Source of the DNA: Dendrophyllia cribrosa
Taxonomy: Eukaryota; Cnidaria; Anthozoa; Scleractinia; Dendrophylliidae
Assembly (NCBI GenBank): GCA_024195265.1
Contig: JAJLRJ010000010.1
Coordinates: 35,611,126-35,675,125, forward strand
DNA: 64,000 nt
Reading direction: 5' to 3'
Positions 25,119 through 38,447 of this stretch are shown here, piece after piece. The position numbers were made by a program, and so were the translations under genes. The notes under the pieces were generated by a model, which was not told the origin of the DNA, made no database searches, and saw only the letters and a list, made by a program, of their open reading frames with translations. Numbering within the stretch: the first letter of the stretch is position 1; each line of letters begins with the position of its first letter.

Positions 25119-27166
25119 TGAGTTGAAGAAATAACACAACAGTTTTAAATTTGTAAGACATGTTTCGGCAAACTTATGCCATCTTCAGTTGCAGAAGCTC
25201 GTTACAATTTGAATATCTAAATTTATAGAAGTAGTTACAATTTGACTATGCTAATTACAGCAGTTTAAATGGAAGCTAAATGTGACAAAAGAACAATAGG
25301 AAAGAAACAAAACTAGCATAAATGACAACTAAACTAAATGGAAAGTGACAAGTTGGCATGCTTATTCCTGTTGATTTAGAATAGGTTTCTTCCACTTTAT
25401 ATGCATTGCCTCCTTAATCTTCAACTGGAAACCAGAGGCGGCGGTATCAAGGATTGTAAAACATTCCGTAGAACAGGACTCACTGCAAGTTTGAGATGAA
25501 GCAATGTGTTTGTAGATATGAGAAACCTTGTCCGTTACAAGGTGCTCACGGACGCGAGTAGAAAAGTGGCGAGTAGTTTCGCCAATGTAACAGGAATTAC
25601 AGCCAGCACAAGAAACTTATAAATTACCCGAGATCGGAGGCCTTGAGGTACGGAATCTTTTACGTTAAAAAATTGCCCAACTTTAACAGTGGAAAAAGCT
25701 AACTTAATGTCAAGATCTGTATAATAATGATTAACTAAATGTCTTAATTAAGTTTGTGCAACTGTCGAGAAACGGCCTATGTAGGGGATTTTATAGTAAC
25801 GTGTATCGGCCTTAGACTTATGGTCAAGTGGCTAGTCAGTAGCATTATTACCAACTGCCTTAGAAACATAACTATTGACAACCTTGTCAATAACCCAATT
25901 AGGGAAATTGTTTTTCATAAGGATAATGCCTAGTTTCTTAATTTCCTCACTAAAACCAGTCCATGTGTTGTTTATCTTATAAACCCTGTCTACTAATGTA
26001 TTGACCAGACCAAATTTGTAAGTTTTGGGAGCAAAACTAAACAAATTGGTAAGGAGACCAGTAAAGGTCTTTTTGCGATAAACAGAGGTGATAAGGGAAG
26101 ATGGATTATTGTTGTCTATCACAATGTCCAAAAAAGGTAATTTTTTTTTATTAATTTCCTTTTCCATGGTGAAAGTATATTGGGGTGTCTGGTGTTGATA
26201 TAATCAAAGAACAGGCTAGCATCATGTTCATCATTGAATAAACAAAAAGTGTCGTCAACGTAGCGTCTGTAAAATAAAACGGAGGAAGATGAATCTAACC
26301 AAACTTTTTCATGATGTCCCATGAAGAGGTTGGCAAGAAGTGGAGCAAGGGGGGATCCCATGGCCACCCCATCGATCTGATCATAGAAAACATCATTGAA
26401 TACGAAATGTGTCTGTGCTGTAGCTAGGGAGAAAAGAGTTTTCAGGTTGGTGTTGCTTATTTTAAGTCCAGGGTTGCCATTACGTATATAACTAACTATA
26501 TAAAATACTATACTATACTAATAATAATATAATATACTATATATAATATACTATAATAATAATATTTTCCGAAACATTGCATCGCCGCCTATATTTTAGA
26601 GCCAAAGACTTTATGTTCTTCCTCAAACACAGGCCAATCTTTAGTGTCCAACGGACAATTGGAAAACATTTCCATTGTTTGTATTTTCAGTTTTGGTTCA
26701 GAATAGGTTCAACTATTATAGGTATAAAATTGACTTCTGATGTCATTTTAAACAGACTTTGGGGGGGGGGGGGGGGGGGGTATTTGAGGAACATGAAGGA
26801 CAAGGGAGGGAGATTATTCGTCCAGCGGGGGTCAATATTTCTCGGTATGTTACTGGTATGGGAAATTAGTAAGCCGTTTAGCCAAAAAGTAAGACAAGCT
26901 TATGGGTAATAGTAGCTTGCATAACATTAGAAAACTTGAGAAGTGTTAGATTGACATGATTTAATTGCGGCGGATTAAGACATTTTTCCCATATATATAT
27001 ATGTACATATGGATACGGTAAATAGGACATTGTACCTTAAACTCTGTTGCAATGCAGTATTACATGATTCAGTTGTTGATTAAAGTACCAGTTCGATCAA
27101 ATATTATTTTTGTGTATTTTTTTGGAAGGTGATATTGTATTTAGTAACTTGTTCAAAACGCTTTTC

Positions 27167-27197
<31 letters not shown>

Positions 27198-28988
27198 TAC
27201 TATTTATAAAGGATAACCCCGTCAGTGCAAGAAACACTGGTATCAAAGGGGGTCCTGTTAATTACCAAAATACAATAATGCTAGAATAAAAAGTCTCTAA
27301 AAGGTATAAAAATATTTAAAACTACTAGAATAAAAAGTCCCTAAAAGTCCTTAAAAAGTATAAAAATATTTAAAAAACTATTTACATCGTGTAATAATTA
27401 CAAATAATGTTAACATTCAGTATTAAAAAAAAGGTGAATTTAGTTTTATCGACTGAGTCGATAAGGTAAATTGACCACCGTAAAAAGATTCAAGTAGCTG
27501 ACGTTTCGAGCGCTAGCCCTTCGTCGGAGCGAATCAAGGAATTGTGGGTAGTGTGTGGTTTTATATAGTAAGCGGTGGAGCTACGCTATTGGTGGAAATT
27601 TGGTGACGTGAAAAACAAATGTAAATTAGTTGAATGAAAAGCGTTCGTTGATTCCGTGGGGTTTGAAAGATGATTTTTTGTTCTAGGTTTTTACGGCTTT
27701 CTGTGTTACCCTGGTGTAGGGAAAGGTCGCAGATTGTCATGTGTTGTTTAGAATGGTTAGTAAGATTAAAATGGCGCGCGACTGGTTTGGATGCGTCTTT
27801 GTCATTTTTTTCAACGTCTCGGAGATGTTCACGAAAACGGTCGCCCAGTCTCCTCCCTGTTTCGCCAATGTATATCTTTTTGCAAAAAGTACATGTTATG
27901 CAGTAGATAACATTTACGGAGGTGCATGTAAAACGATCAGTGATTTTAATAGATCGATTAGGTCCTGTTATTTTGTCAGCGTTGTGAATGAAAGGACAAG
28001 TGTTACATCGTGTGCGTGTGCATTTAAAAGTTCCCGGTTCATCGTCAGATTTCAGCGCGCTCGTAACTAGAAAGTTGCCTATGTTTTTGTCACGTTTGAA
28101 TGAAATTAGTGGGGGTTGTGAAAAAATTCTGGCGGTTTTGGGGGTCGTTTTGGAGTAATTTGAATTTTTTTAAAATGATGCTTTTGACTGTGTTGTTGTG
28201 TGGGTGGAAAGTGAGAGTGAATGGCCGTTCTCTCGTTCTCTTCCTTTTGTGGCGTTTGTAGTGCTGATTGTCTGTCGATCTGTTGTGCACGTTGTTGGCC
28301 CGTGTAAACAACAGAGTTAAGAAAAATGTGTTTGGAACCTTCTAAGAACTCAATAAAAGATTTCTTAGACTAATAATATGAAAAGGTATATTGTTGAATT
28401 CAGTGACTCCAGTAAAATAAAAAGATCTTTTGGCCACTTCCAGGTGAGTAGCACTTTTTGTCGCGGGTCGCGAGTCGCGACTGAAAGTCGTGGGTGTGGG
28501 TGCGGGTGATAAGTGCGGGTGCGGGTAAAAGGTGCGGGTGCGGGTAAAAGTCGCGGGTAACAAATTATCAAAAAATTAAAATAAAATACCAAAAATTAAA
28601 AAGAAAAAATTACCAAAAACTAACTTCTTCCAAAGCGGAGTTTCGAATTTTATCGTCCACTAATCATACTAGAAATTTGTAGTGGTATAGCCACAATTAG
28701 TGACTCTTCACTATTGTTAACAGATCGAATTACAATGTAAAAATTTTGTTTTTGTTTCTTTTTGTGTGCGCGGAGAGAGGAAAATCGGAAAACCCGGCGA
28801 AGCCTTTGCACAGCGGTATATATATATATATATATATAGATGGTTTTCACTCACGTGACCTTCAGTCCTGTGGGACTCAAATGACAAAGGCCATGGCGGC
28901 CATGTTGGAGCACATAACAAAAGAGGTTCATTAAAATTCTTTTGTAGGTGTGCTCCAACATGGCCGTCATGACGTAACGTGCAAACCA

Positions 28989-29059
<71 letters not shown>

Positions 29060-32000
29060 GTTTCGTCATGTTCAATCGTAAGCCGTCGGTAACAAAAGAA
29101 TAACCGCCAAAATGGGACAAAATAAAAACAAAAGCAATATATTCCTGATAACGTCCAGGCATTTATGCTGAGCCGATTTCAAGGAATCTTCAAAGGAAAT
29201 ACGAGGCTTATTAATATGTACCGTTCAAATTAATAAAGACCTTACGAAACCACGACGGCGACACCAGCGCAAACGTCACTAAAAAATCAATCCGCAGTTT
29301 TAAAACTACTTCGCGATTATATAAATCGACAAGTTCAATTTGTATAATGTAGCCGAACTACCCGCGTGTTGAATTTTCACATTGACACGAACGACGAACT
29401 ATCAAATCATATTTAAATATATATATATATTTATATATAAAGATGAATTGCTGGAGTCGGACCACCGGGGGGCTGGCTGATTAGTTTTGAGGGGGGGCTC
29501 CGTCAACCATGGTTGCGGTAAAATCTGCTGTAGTGGAGCTAACAGCCAACGCTCATTTGGGGTCCCTCTAGTTAAATCCAGGAGGGTAGGGTGGGTCAAA
29601 ACGTGTGTCTCCAGTTCAAAAAAAGCAACGTTTGACTTAACTGCTTGACTCGGTTTTATTCATTCATTTGTAGGGGGTGCCGTCTAGCCTGGGTCCGGTG
29701 AACTGTACTGGGCTTGGGCTAACAGGCAACTTGCATTAGGGGTCCCTCGCGTTTAATCCAGGGGGGTAGGGTGGTTCTAAGCTTGTGTCTCCAGTTTAAA
29801 ACTTGGTTACTTTATAGTCCATTTTGCTTACAATTCGCAGACCACCCCTGGAGATTGCTTAGTTGTCTTAGCCGAGGAGCAGGAATCAAGTCTCAGTGTT
29901 TGTTTGGGCAAGCGGAGGCTGACGGAAGGTATTTTCCAGCCAAACCTGGCATTTTCCTGGTCATTTCAATGCCTGTACAGTTTTGGGCCAGCAGACCGGT
30001 TTTCAAAAATTCAGGTATATATATATTCAGGTATATATATACCGCTGTGCAAAGGCTTCGCCGGGTTTTCCGATTTTCCTCTCTCCGCGCACACAAAAAG
30101 AAACAAAAACAAAATTTTTACATTGTAATTCGATCTGTTAACAATAGTGAAGAGTCACTAATTGTGGCTATGCCACTGCAAATTTCTAGTATGATTAGTG
30201 GACGATAAAATTCGAAACTCCGCTTTGGGAGAAGTTAGTTTTTGATAATTTTTTCTTTTTAATTTTTGGTATTTTATTTTAATTTTTTGATAATTTATTA
30301 CCCGCGACTTTTACCCGCACCCGCACCTTTTACCAGCACCCGCACCTGTTACCCGCACCCGCACCCACGACTTTCAGTCGCGACTCGCGACCCGCGACAA
30401 AAAGTGCTACTCCTTCCAGGTGGACCTTTGGGATGTGAATATCATTAGCTCGCCTCGTTGCAACTGCGTGCACGGAAGAATTTAAATTGAAATAATTACT
30501 AGCCTGCGTAGCAGTCGTTTCCTTTTCGCAAAGCGCGTGGGGCGCGCGAAAGCTTGGGCGCGAAAAGGAGCAAAAAAATGAGAAAGGGGGGGGGGTGCGC
30601 CCCACCCCCCCCCCCCTTCTCATTTTTTTGCTCCTTTTCGCGCCCAAGCTTTCGCGCGCCCTACGCGCTTTGCGAAAAGGAAACGACTGCTACGCAGGCT
30701 AAATAATTACTTAAACTAGTAGTAATCATAGATTATAGTGCATCTCCTTATCCCGTGGCACCTCGTCTTGACCTAGTACCTCAGTTTCATGAATTAATTC
30801 AGCCACTGTTTAAAAGGGCTATGTCGCGAGATATGTCACGCAGGCAAAAACGTCGGGCCGACATCAAACAAATTCACGCTATCGCCGTGGAATCGGGCAA
30901 AATCCTGCCGTGCTGTGTACTCCGAAAGGTCTCAGATTTTTCCGACATATAAGTAGTATATTTGTCTTGATTTCATTTCGGTTATTTCTCCGATTCTGAA
31001 ATCATACTCCTCAGTACATGTACTAATACCGGAACCGGAAATGAGAAATTTCTGAGAAAGCATGAAATCGACGTTTAAGTCACGCAACATTCAACGTGAA
31101 TTTCGCAGGATTTTTCGGATAAAATTACAACTACCAGTTGCAAGTAAGACACAAAACTGTTGAATATAATTCCTTTATTAGCTAGACAAATTTTAGTCAC
31201 AAAACTGCGAAATCTTTAGTCGCAAATGCGCCCGATACAGGCGCAATTTCGAGCACTGTAAAGTTAATCTGCGTTCGCCTGGCGCGGCCGGTCAGTGAAT
31301 TAATATTGCTACAAGACAAGCGAATTGCACCGTACCGTAGAACATCGCGAAGAACGACGTCGGTATTTAGGTGAAAGCTTCCCAAATCAGGCAGAGAACC
31401 ACAGCAAAATCAAGATAGAACATTCAAAACATACCAGAACGGTAGCGAGGAAAATCTGTAACTTCTTGCTTGATTCCAAAGAGACCCAACAACTTACTTG
31501 GTCCGGAGAAGAAGCTTAGTCCAATTTTTCCACTGCGTACTTTTAGTAGGCATTGAAATATTGAGCCGTACGATTCCAAAATCGGGAAAATATCCGAAAC
31601 TAAATCAAGACAAATAGATTATTCACATGTGACATTTCGGAACCCCAGCTCCCCAGGATGATGCCTGATTTCCACGCGATGCTGGATACTATTGTGACGT
31701 TTCAGGATGGCGCAGATTTGGTACCGACACTTTTCTCGATTCGTTCCGCTTAGATTGACGACGCGCTAAGCATGCTGGATACTGTTGTGACGTTTCAAGA
31801 TGGCGCAGATTATAGCCGACAAGATTAGGAAGCGTCTCCTTCGTCGACGCAATAAGGGGGTATTAAGCCATCAAGGCATTTCCTAACTAACATTACAATG
31901 TGAAATTTTCTTCTATTGGTCAGCGGCACAATAATAATAACAATGGTCTTTATCGTTTAAAAAGATAAAAATACTTATCTTGTGTTACAAGGTGTTAAAA

Positions 32001-35000
32001 ATAGCGAGTTAAAATAAGAAAATTACAAATACAACTAAGAAACTAAGAAATAGTTATTATAAAGCTAAGTCTTATGTAAATATTAAACGATTGATATAAA
32101 AAGTTTTTAAAACGCATAGTATTAGTTTTTGGCCACTTACTGATCTCTTTTTAAAGATTGAAATTTTAAAACATCACATAATTGACAAGAGTGGATGGCC
32201 AAAAGAATTCGATACTTTTTAAAAATACGATCAAGGGAAAACGGCTTCTATTTTCGGCCATACTTTTCGCATTTGCATGCTATTAAATTTTCATGTTCCT
32301 TAAGTTCCAGTCACTTTCGATGTCTATATTTTGAAATTTCAGGAACACGCAAATTTAATGGCGGCCGAAACATACGGCCGAAAAAAGAAAAACGTTTTGA
32401 TCGGATTGAAAAACGGTTTGGACAGGTTACTAAAATAATACATTATTTCCTTTCGAAAGTGCAAAATGAGAACGAAATTTGAAAATTTGATCGAACTGGC
32501 ACTTTAACAACATACATACGGATATACAGTTATACAGTCGAAGCTTCCGTAAGAAGAAACCCTCGGGAAGAAGAAGAACTGTCCCTAACTGTAGCTGGCC
32601 GCTTACGGAAATGATAATCGTACATGTAAGAGAAGAATTCAAACAGGGTTTTGTCAAGGCGGCCGAAATTAGAGGTTTAATCCTGTTGTTTACTTGTTTT
32701 TAAGCTAAAGTAGTTTTAAAAGTTTACATTATGGCAGAAATATGCTCATGAGATGGTCAAGACCTACCTGCTGAACAGTTAACAGATGCATCTTCACTGT
32801 GACTGCAGCTACGTGTGCCCCATCCTTTGTGCTTGCAATTCAGAATGGATGTTTCATGTCCTAGGCATTGCACATGATCCAGCCAAATTATTCCATTTCC
32901 AGGACCGAAGCGACTATAACCTGGAGCACTTGTAGCACTGGAATACCCAAGCTGACGACAAACGACTCGAGCGTCATTTATATCCCAGTGATTATCACAG
33001 ATAGTTCCCCAGGAACCATTGTGAAAAATCTCTACTCTTCCCTCTCCGCTCCAGTTCCCTCCAACTAGTCTCAAAACTGACGAAAATAAAAAGAATAGCC
33101 CTTAAATGTATGCATGTTTACGTCTTAACCGCGGTCAAACCAAAGAAATTTGTAAAAGTTAAGCAAAGAACTTAAAAGTTAAGGTTGTCATTTTCACTGT
33201 TTAAAGTTTAATATACTGCCAATACACTGTCAATTTACCAAACGTTTTGAAAGTTTACCAAAAAAGTTCTAAGCGTTTAAAAACTGTGAACTGCAATTAT
33301 GTCGGCGCCATTTGCCAACATAATTTTGATCAGGCGCAAAGAGTTTTGGTCTGTTTTCAACTGAAAAAAGCTCATCATTTTGAGAAAAATTGAAAGATAG
33401 TAACGTCAACTAATTTTTTTATACGTTCTTGCCCATATTTCCATTTAGTATCAAATAAAACCCCACTAAATGAAACGAAATTAAAAACGCCTCGGACGTT
33501 TGACCCCAGTGGAGTTTACGTCAGACTAGCTAATTTCACCCCAAGCCTCGCTTTCGAAGTGTAAACCTGTGACAATCTCATCAATGTATTCTCAAAGGAG
33601 CAAAGTTGAAAAGAATACCCACTCAAAAACAACGTGAACTTGTCAAAGGTTTGCAAGGAATTTCGTACAAACGAGGCTTGGTGGTGAATTTTGAGCTGGT
33701 GACGTCGTCATGCATAAGGCCAGGAGCCCATTTACCTGGAGCGTGCAACTACCATAAATTCGTGCAACGGCGTTTTCACAAGTAGGTTTATTTTTAGATA
33801 AGCCTTTCCCGCGAATTGGTTTCGGAAAGCCAATCACAAGCAATTGCATAATTAATAACTATTCACATGTTCATATTCCTGTGTGGTGAATGTCTGATTT
33901 CCAGTCGCTATGTGAGTAGTGATTGGCTTTTCGAAACCATTCGCGGGAAAGGCTTATCTAAAAATAAACCAACTTGTAAAAACGCCGTTTCACAGGCGCA
34001 GTATGGAAGTTGCACGCTCCGGGATTATGGGCTCCTGATAAGGCCTATTAGTTGCGATTTATTCAATGCCCTTTTTTAATCGCAGATAGCAGGTCCAAAC
34101 TTATTAAGTGTATCTTCTTTATTAAGTGGATCCATACGTAAAAAGCAAACTGGACAACAATTTATCGTAGCACTTTACCAATATTATTTTGCTTAGTATT
34201 AATCACTGTCTCACCAATCTTGTAACAATTATATTACTTCTAGCTTTGTTTCGATTCCTTTTTTCTTGTAGTGTTTTCTCTTTTTTCTTAAAAAAAATGT
34301 AATTTAGTTTATAGGGCATATAATTAGTTTACCTATAATTACCTTGCCCTTCTCCATTTTTTTTTCTTATCTTGTTAGCTTCAAAATCGTTTTGTAATAA
34401 TAAAAAGTAGAGTAAATAAATAAATGCAAAAATATAAAAATAAGTTGATCTTTGCCATATGTGTCAAAACAAACCAAACATAGGTCTTCGAGATCACAAA
34501 AGAGGAACAGATAGATAATTATTAATAGGTTAAGATGAAAAAATGTAAAATGTATTTTTTCCCTGTGTCACTCGCCAGATTGGTTGAGATTGTATAAAAA
34601 ATGTAAGAGTTATTTTGTCGAGTTCTTGCAAGGGTAAATTAATAGAGCAGTTTTCAATTGAGTATCGAAAGTAATTACACAATTGCTTTGGTTTTGCATT
34701 GCTACGCTTTGTGATTAGCTAAAAATCTCGCGCCACTTTCTCGACCAATCAGAAGTAAAACCAAAACCAATCGTGACTTGCTCGCACGCGTTTTCCCGCA
34801 CTTGGCGCCGCTGACATGTAATTGCTTCGAGCACTGATTGGTTAATTGGATTGTTTACGACTGCTGTGATTGGTCAGAGTAATTACTTTGGTATTGGTTT
34901 CACCGGCACACTCAATTGAAAACTGCTCTAGTGAAAGATGATGATCATGGCGTTGTCACTTTATCTTAAATTTCATCGCCGATACTTCATAATAGCTGTG

Positions 35001-38000
35001 TTTTTAAGCCTACCGTGCATTTTCACATTTATAATTTGAAACTTGGGACCTAACTCGTTGAGATTGTTTAGGATTGAGTTATTTTTGGTAATGCAAGAAT
35101 AAACAGTAAAAGATTTATCGATCGTGTTGATAAACATATTGTTAATTTATCTTAAATTTTATAGCTGCCGATTCTTCTCAATACCTGTGTATTTCAAATA
35201 CCTATCATCATTGTTTGTTTTAAATTGTAGAATGCAAAAAAGTTTTTCTATCGAAAGGATTTGAATGGTCAACCATACGCGTTTGAAAAAAAAACATTCT
35301 TGCACGGATAGTCCTCCAAAACACGAAGTTCCGGTAAAAAAGGCTTAGCTCCTCCCCCATTTCACACCTTTTGGGTGTGAAATGCAAATCAAGGCGTCTT
35401 TCAGTCACAAAACGTGGTTAACTTGCGCATAGTTGCGTGTGGTTTAAATATAATTTGCTTCAAAAATCTAATTAAACCAAGATTTTACCTAAGTAAAAAA
35501 AGAAATAGAAGTTCATAAAGACTTCTGATAAAACTATCATAAAGTTTTTCCAAATTGTGTTTGCAATGGTCTTAGTAATGACGCATGTTTTTTGTCAGTA
35601 GTTAATGATTCAGTGGTTGATTGACGACTGGAGGTGAGAATGACCAGGCCAGGCTCCTTTTATACCGGAACTTCGTGTTAAAGGTCACTAAATTTGACAA
35701 ATTACGTCATCCGTCATCCATCGGCTTTCATTTTACACAATGCATATTTATGTCACGCATTATTTGAGAAACGAATGAAATTTGCTTTATTTGCCTTTTG
35801 TATAATTAGAAATTCAAGCCACAGCCGTTGCAGCAAAAATAGATTATAACGCTTTCACTCCCGGAACAATTATGGAGACAAGTACTCAGTCGACGATGAC
35901 GAAATCCTACAGTGTGACCATTCAGATGAAACCTCTTCAGCAGTACTTTTGCATGGTACCATTTGTTCTAACTTTTGAGCCTGTTGATGAAATCCTATGG
36001 TGTGACCATTCAAATGAAACCACTTCGGCAGTATTTTTGCATGGTACCATTTGTTTTACAATATTTTATATACAATGAGTTAATTTTCTCTTGATTTTGA
36101 TTTTCTACTCTCTTGGGAGTTTAAGGGTTAAATCCACTTTTGGACACAAAACACACAAAAAAAGCTAGAACAGTTGTTGTGAGTTCTAGAGCGTAACTGA
36201 GCAAATAGAAACTAAAGCGTAAATCACAACAACATACCCAAATGAAATACTGCGGATTCAGGTTCAGCAAAATGACAGCCGTTGCTAGGCGGGAATGACG
36301 ACGTTCTGTCTGGGAAAAAGCACAACACGCCTTTTCCCAGACAGAACGTCGTCATAGACAAATTCGGCTAACGCATTGTTGTACCTAATTCAAACCTTCT
36401 GGGAATAAGATTCTTTGTTCACAATATTTCCATATAATTTCCATGTCAATGCTTCATTGATATGGAAATGTGACGAACAACCTGCGTGTCACGTGACACG
36501 ATTCCACGATTCGTAGAGTATTTTGGCAGCTAGCTTATCCAGGGATTTTTACGCCGACATCGCCATTTTGAAAGCGGGACTAAAGGCTTTAGGGACGAGG
36601 TTGACTGCTATAATTTAACCTCTTGCAGATAGGCAAGTGTGGCATTTGCGAAGGAACTTTAGGTCTTTGTCATTAGAACAACCCAGTATAAGTATCAATC
36701 CTTTATGAAAACGTACAGTTTAAAATAATCCACCCAGCTGCAAGAACGATAAAGGTTATGGTCAACGGATGCCGTTTCATGTATAGTAGTACTTTTCAAT
36801 CTGTTATTATTGCATTTAAAACCGAAAAAAATTGCGTATAATGTTGATGACTGTGTAATCGTTTGTCAGTATAGAGCAGCCGTGTTGGTGTTCCTAACAA
36901 AAGAAGTTAATTAAAATTCTTTTGTACGGGGAACACCAATATGGCGACTATGACGTCAAGTGAAAACGCTCTATATATACACGTGCAACTTATTTTGTGG
37001 CTTGACAGATCAATTAAAAAAGTAAACTAAGGAAAAGGTTCTTAAAAACTGGACATTTAAGCAGTCGCACTACTGTTAAAAGGGCGTTAGGGGGACTAGC
37101 AGCCTACTTCTAACACTCAACGAGAAGGTTCAATCAATCAGTCTCTCATCTGTGGTTAGGGACTGTGCAATAATTATCGGGGAGGGGGGGGGGGGGGGGG
37201 TTGGAAAACCAGAGGGGGGGGGGGGAGGGGGGCATAAAGTAAAATCAAAGCAAGGATAGGGGGTGCTCAAAGTAAAATAAGTCACTCAAGAAGAGGATGG
37301 GCTTAACATTTTATTTCAAGTATTTATAGTTCTCACTGAAGGGCTTGATGATCTGTTCTGTGTCTGAACTGCAATTTCAATCTGTTGCAATACGATTAAC
37401 TATTCTTCTCTATCTCTATAATAGAGAGACGAATATTGTGATAAAGCGTTTCTGACTTTTTAAATTTGAATAGCCCAATTTCGATATATTAAAATTCAAC
37501 TTGAAACAACAGACATCACTGCGAGGCTTAGGGGAATGATAATAAGGATTTATATGTTTTTTTCCCTTAAGCCTCGTAGTGTTGTCTTTTGCTTCAAGTT
37601 GAATTTTAATATATCGAAATTGGGCTATTGTCAACAAAATTTGAACAGTAGAATATAGTTATACACCAGTGCAAATATTTTGCCGTGGTGAAAATACTTT
37701 GCTCCAGTTCAAATATTTTGCACTGGTTCAAAATAAATTTGTACCAGTGCAGACAAAATTGCACCAAAATCATAATTTCACTACAATGTAGATAATCGTA
37801 TTGCAACAGATTGAAGATGTACCTCAACCAGCAGGGTCTTAACCCTATTCAGCCTGGGCTTTTTTTGAGTTCCTGAGCCTGGGGGGGGGGGGGGGGGGGG
37901 CACATTGTGCCCCCCCCCCCCCTTCGCAACTTAAGGCTATGACAATGAAACCTAGAGGGTACATAGTAGGTCCAAAACTGTCTCCTTTGCGGTCCGTACA

Positions 38001-38407
38001 ATGAAACGATGACGTCATATGACGTAGTTATTAGGTAATTAGTTATACGGCCGCCATCTTAGATTTCTGAATTTTTTTTAAAACCTCTTAAAAACCATCC
38101 AAATTGACGCAAAATTAATCAAAACCAATAAATAAACGCTAAACGACGTAAAACTACAAAAGTTATACCAATAAACATTGTTTTTCTTCATTCAAAGGTA
38201 TAAATATGCAAATTAAAAAAAACATGGCTGTCAAAATCTTGTTGCCATGGAAACATCAAGTCACGTGATCAAAATATTGTCATATGAAATTGTTGCCAGA
38301 TAAATTTTAGGAAAAGTCACAAAGTTTGATGGCGTTTGAATACATATTAAAGAAGTTATGAACGTTGAAAGTTAACGCGGGCACTTTGTGCACCCCGCCC
38401 CCCCCCC

Positions 38408-38447
<40 letters not shown>

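Larger units (their letters stand above)
24702..32767 (-). other. RTK-A intron 2
   Basis: 8.1 kb between the Ig and SRCR exons, largely filled by two Penelope-like fragments, a LINE remnant, a Mutator-like element, a 200-bp palindrome and (AAT)n arrays near 25088 and 27168. Direct repeats of about 45 bp lie at about 31677 and 31769. No extra receptor exon is needed to keep frame. Confidence 0.8.
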
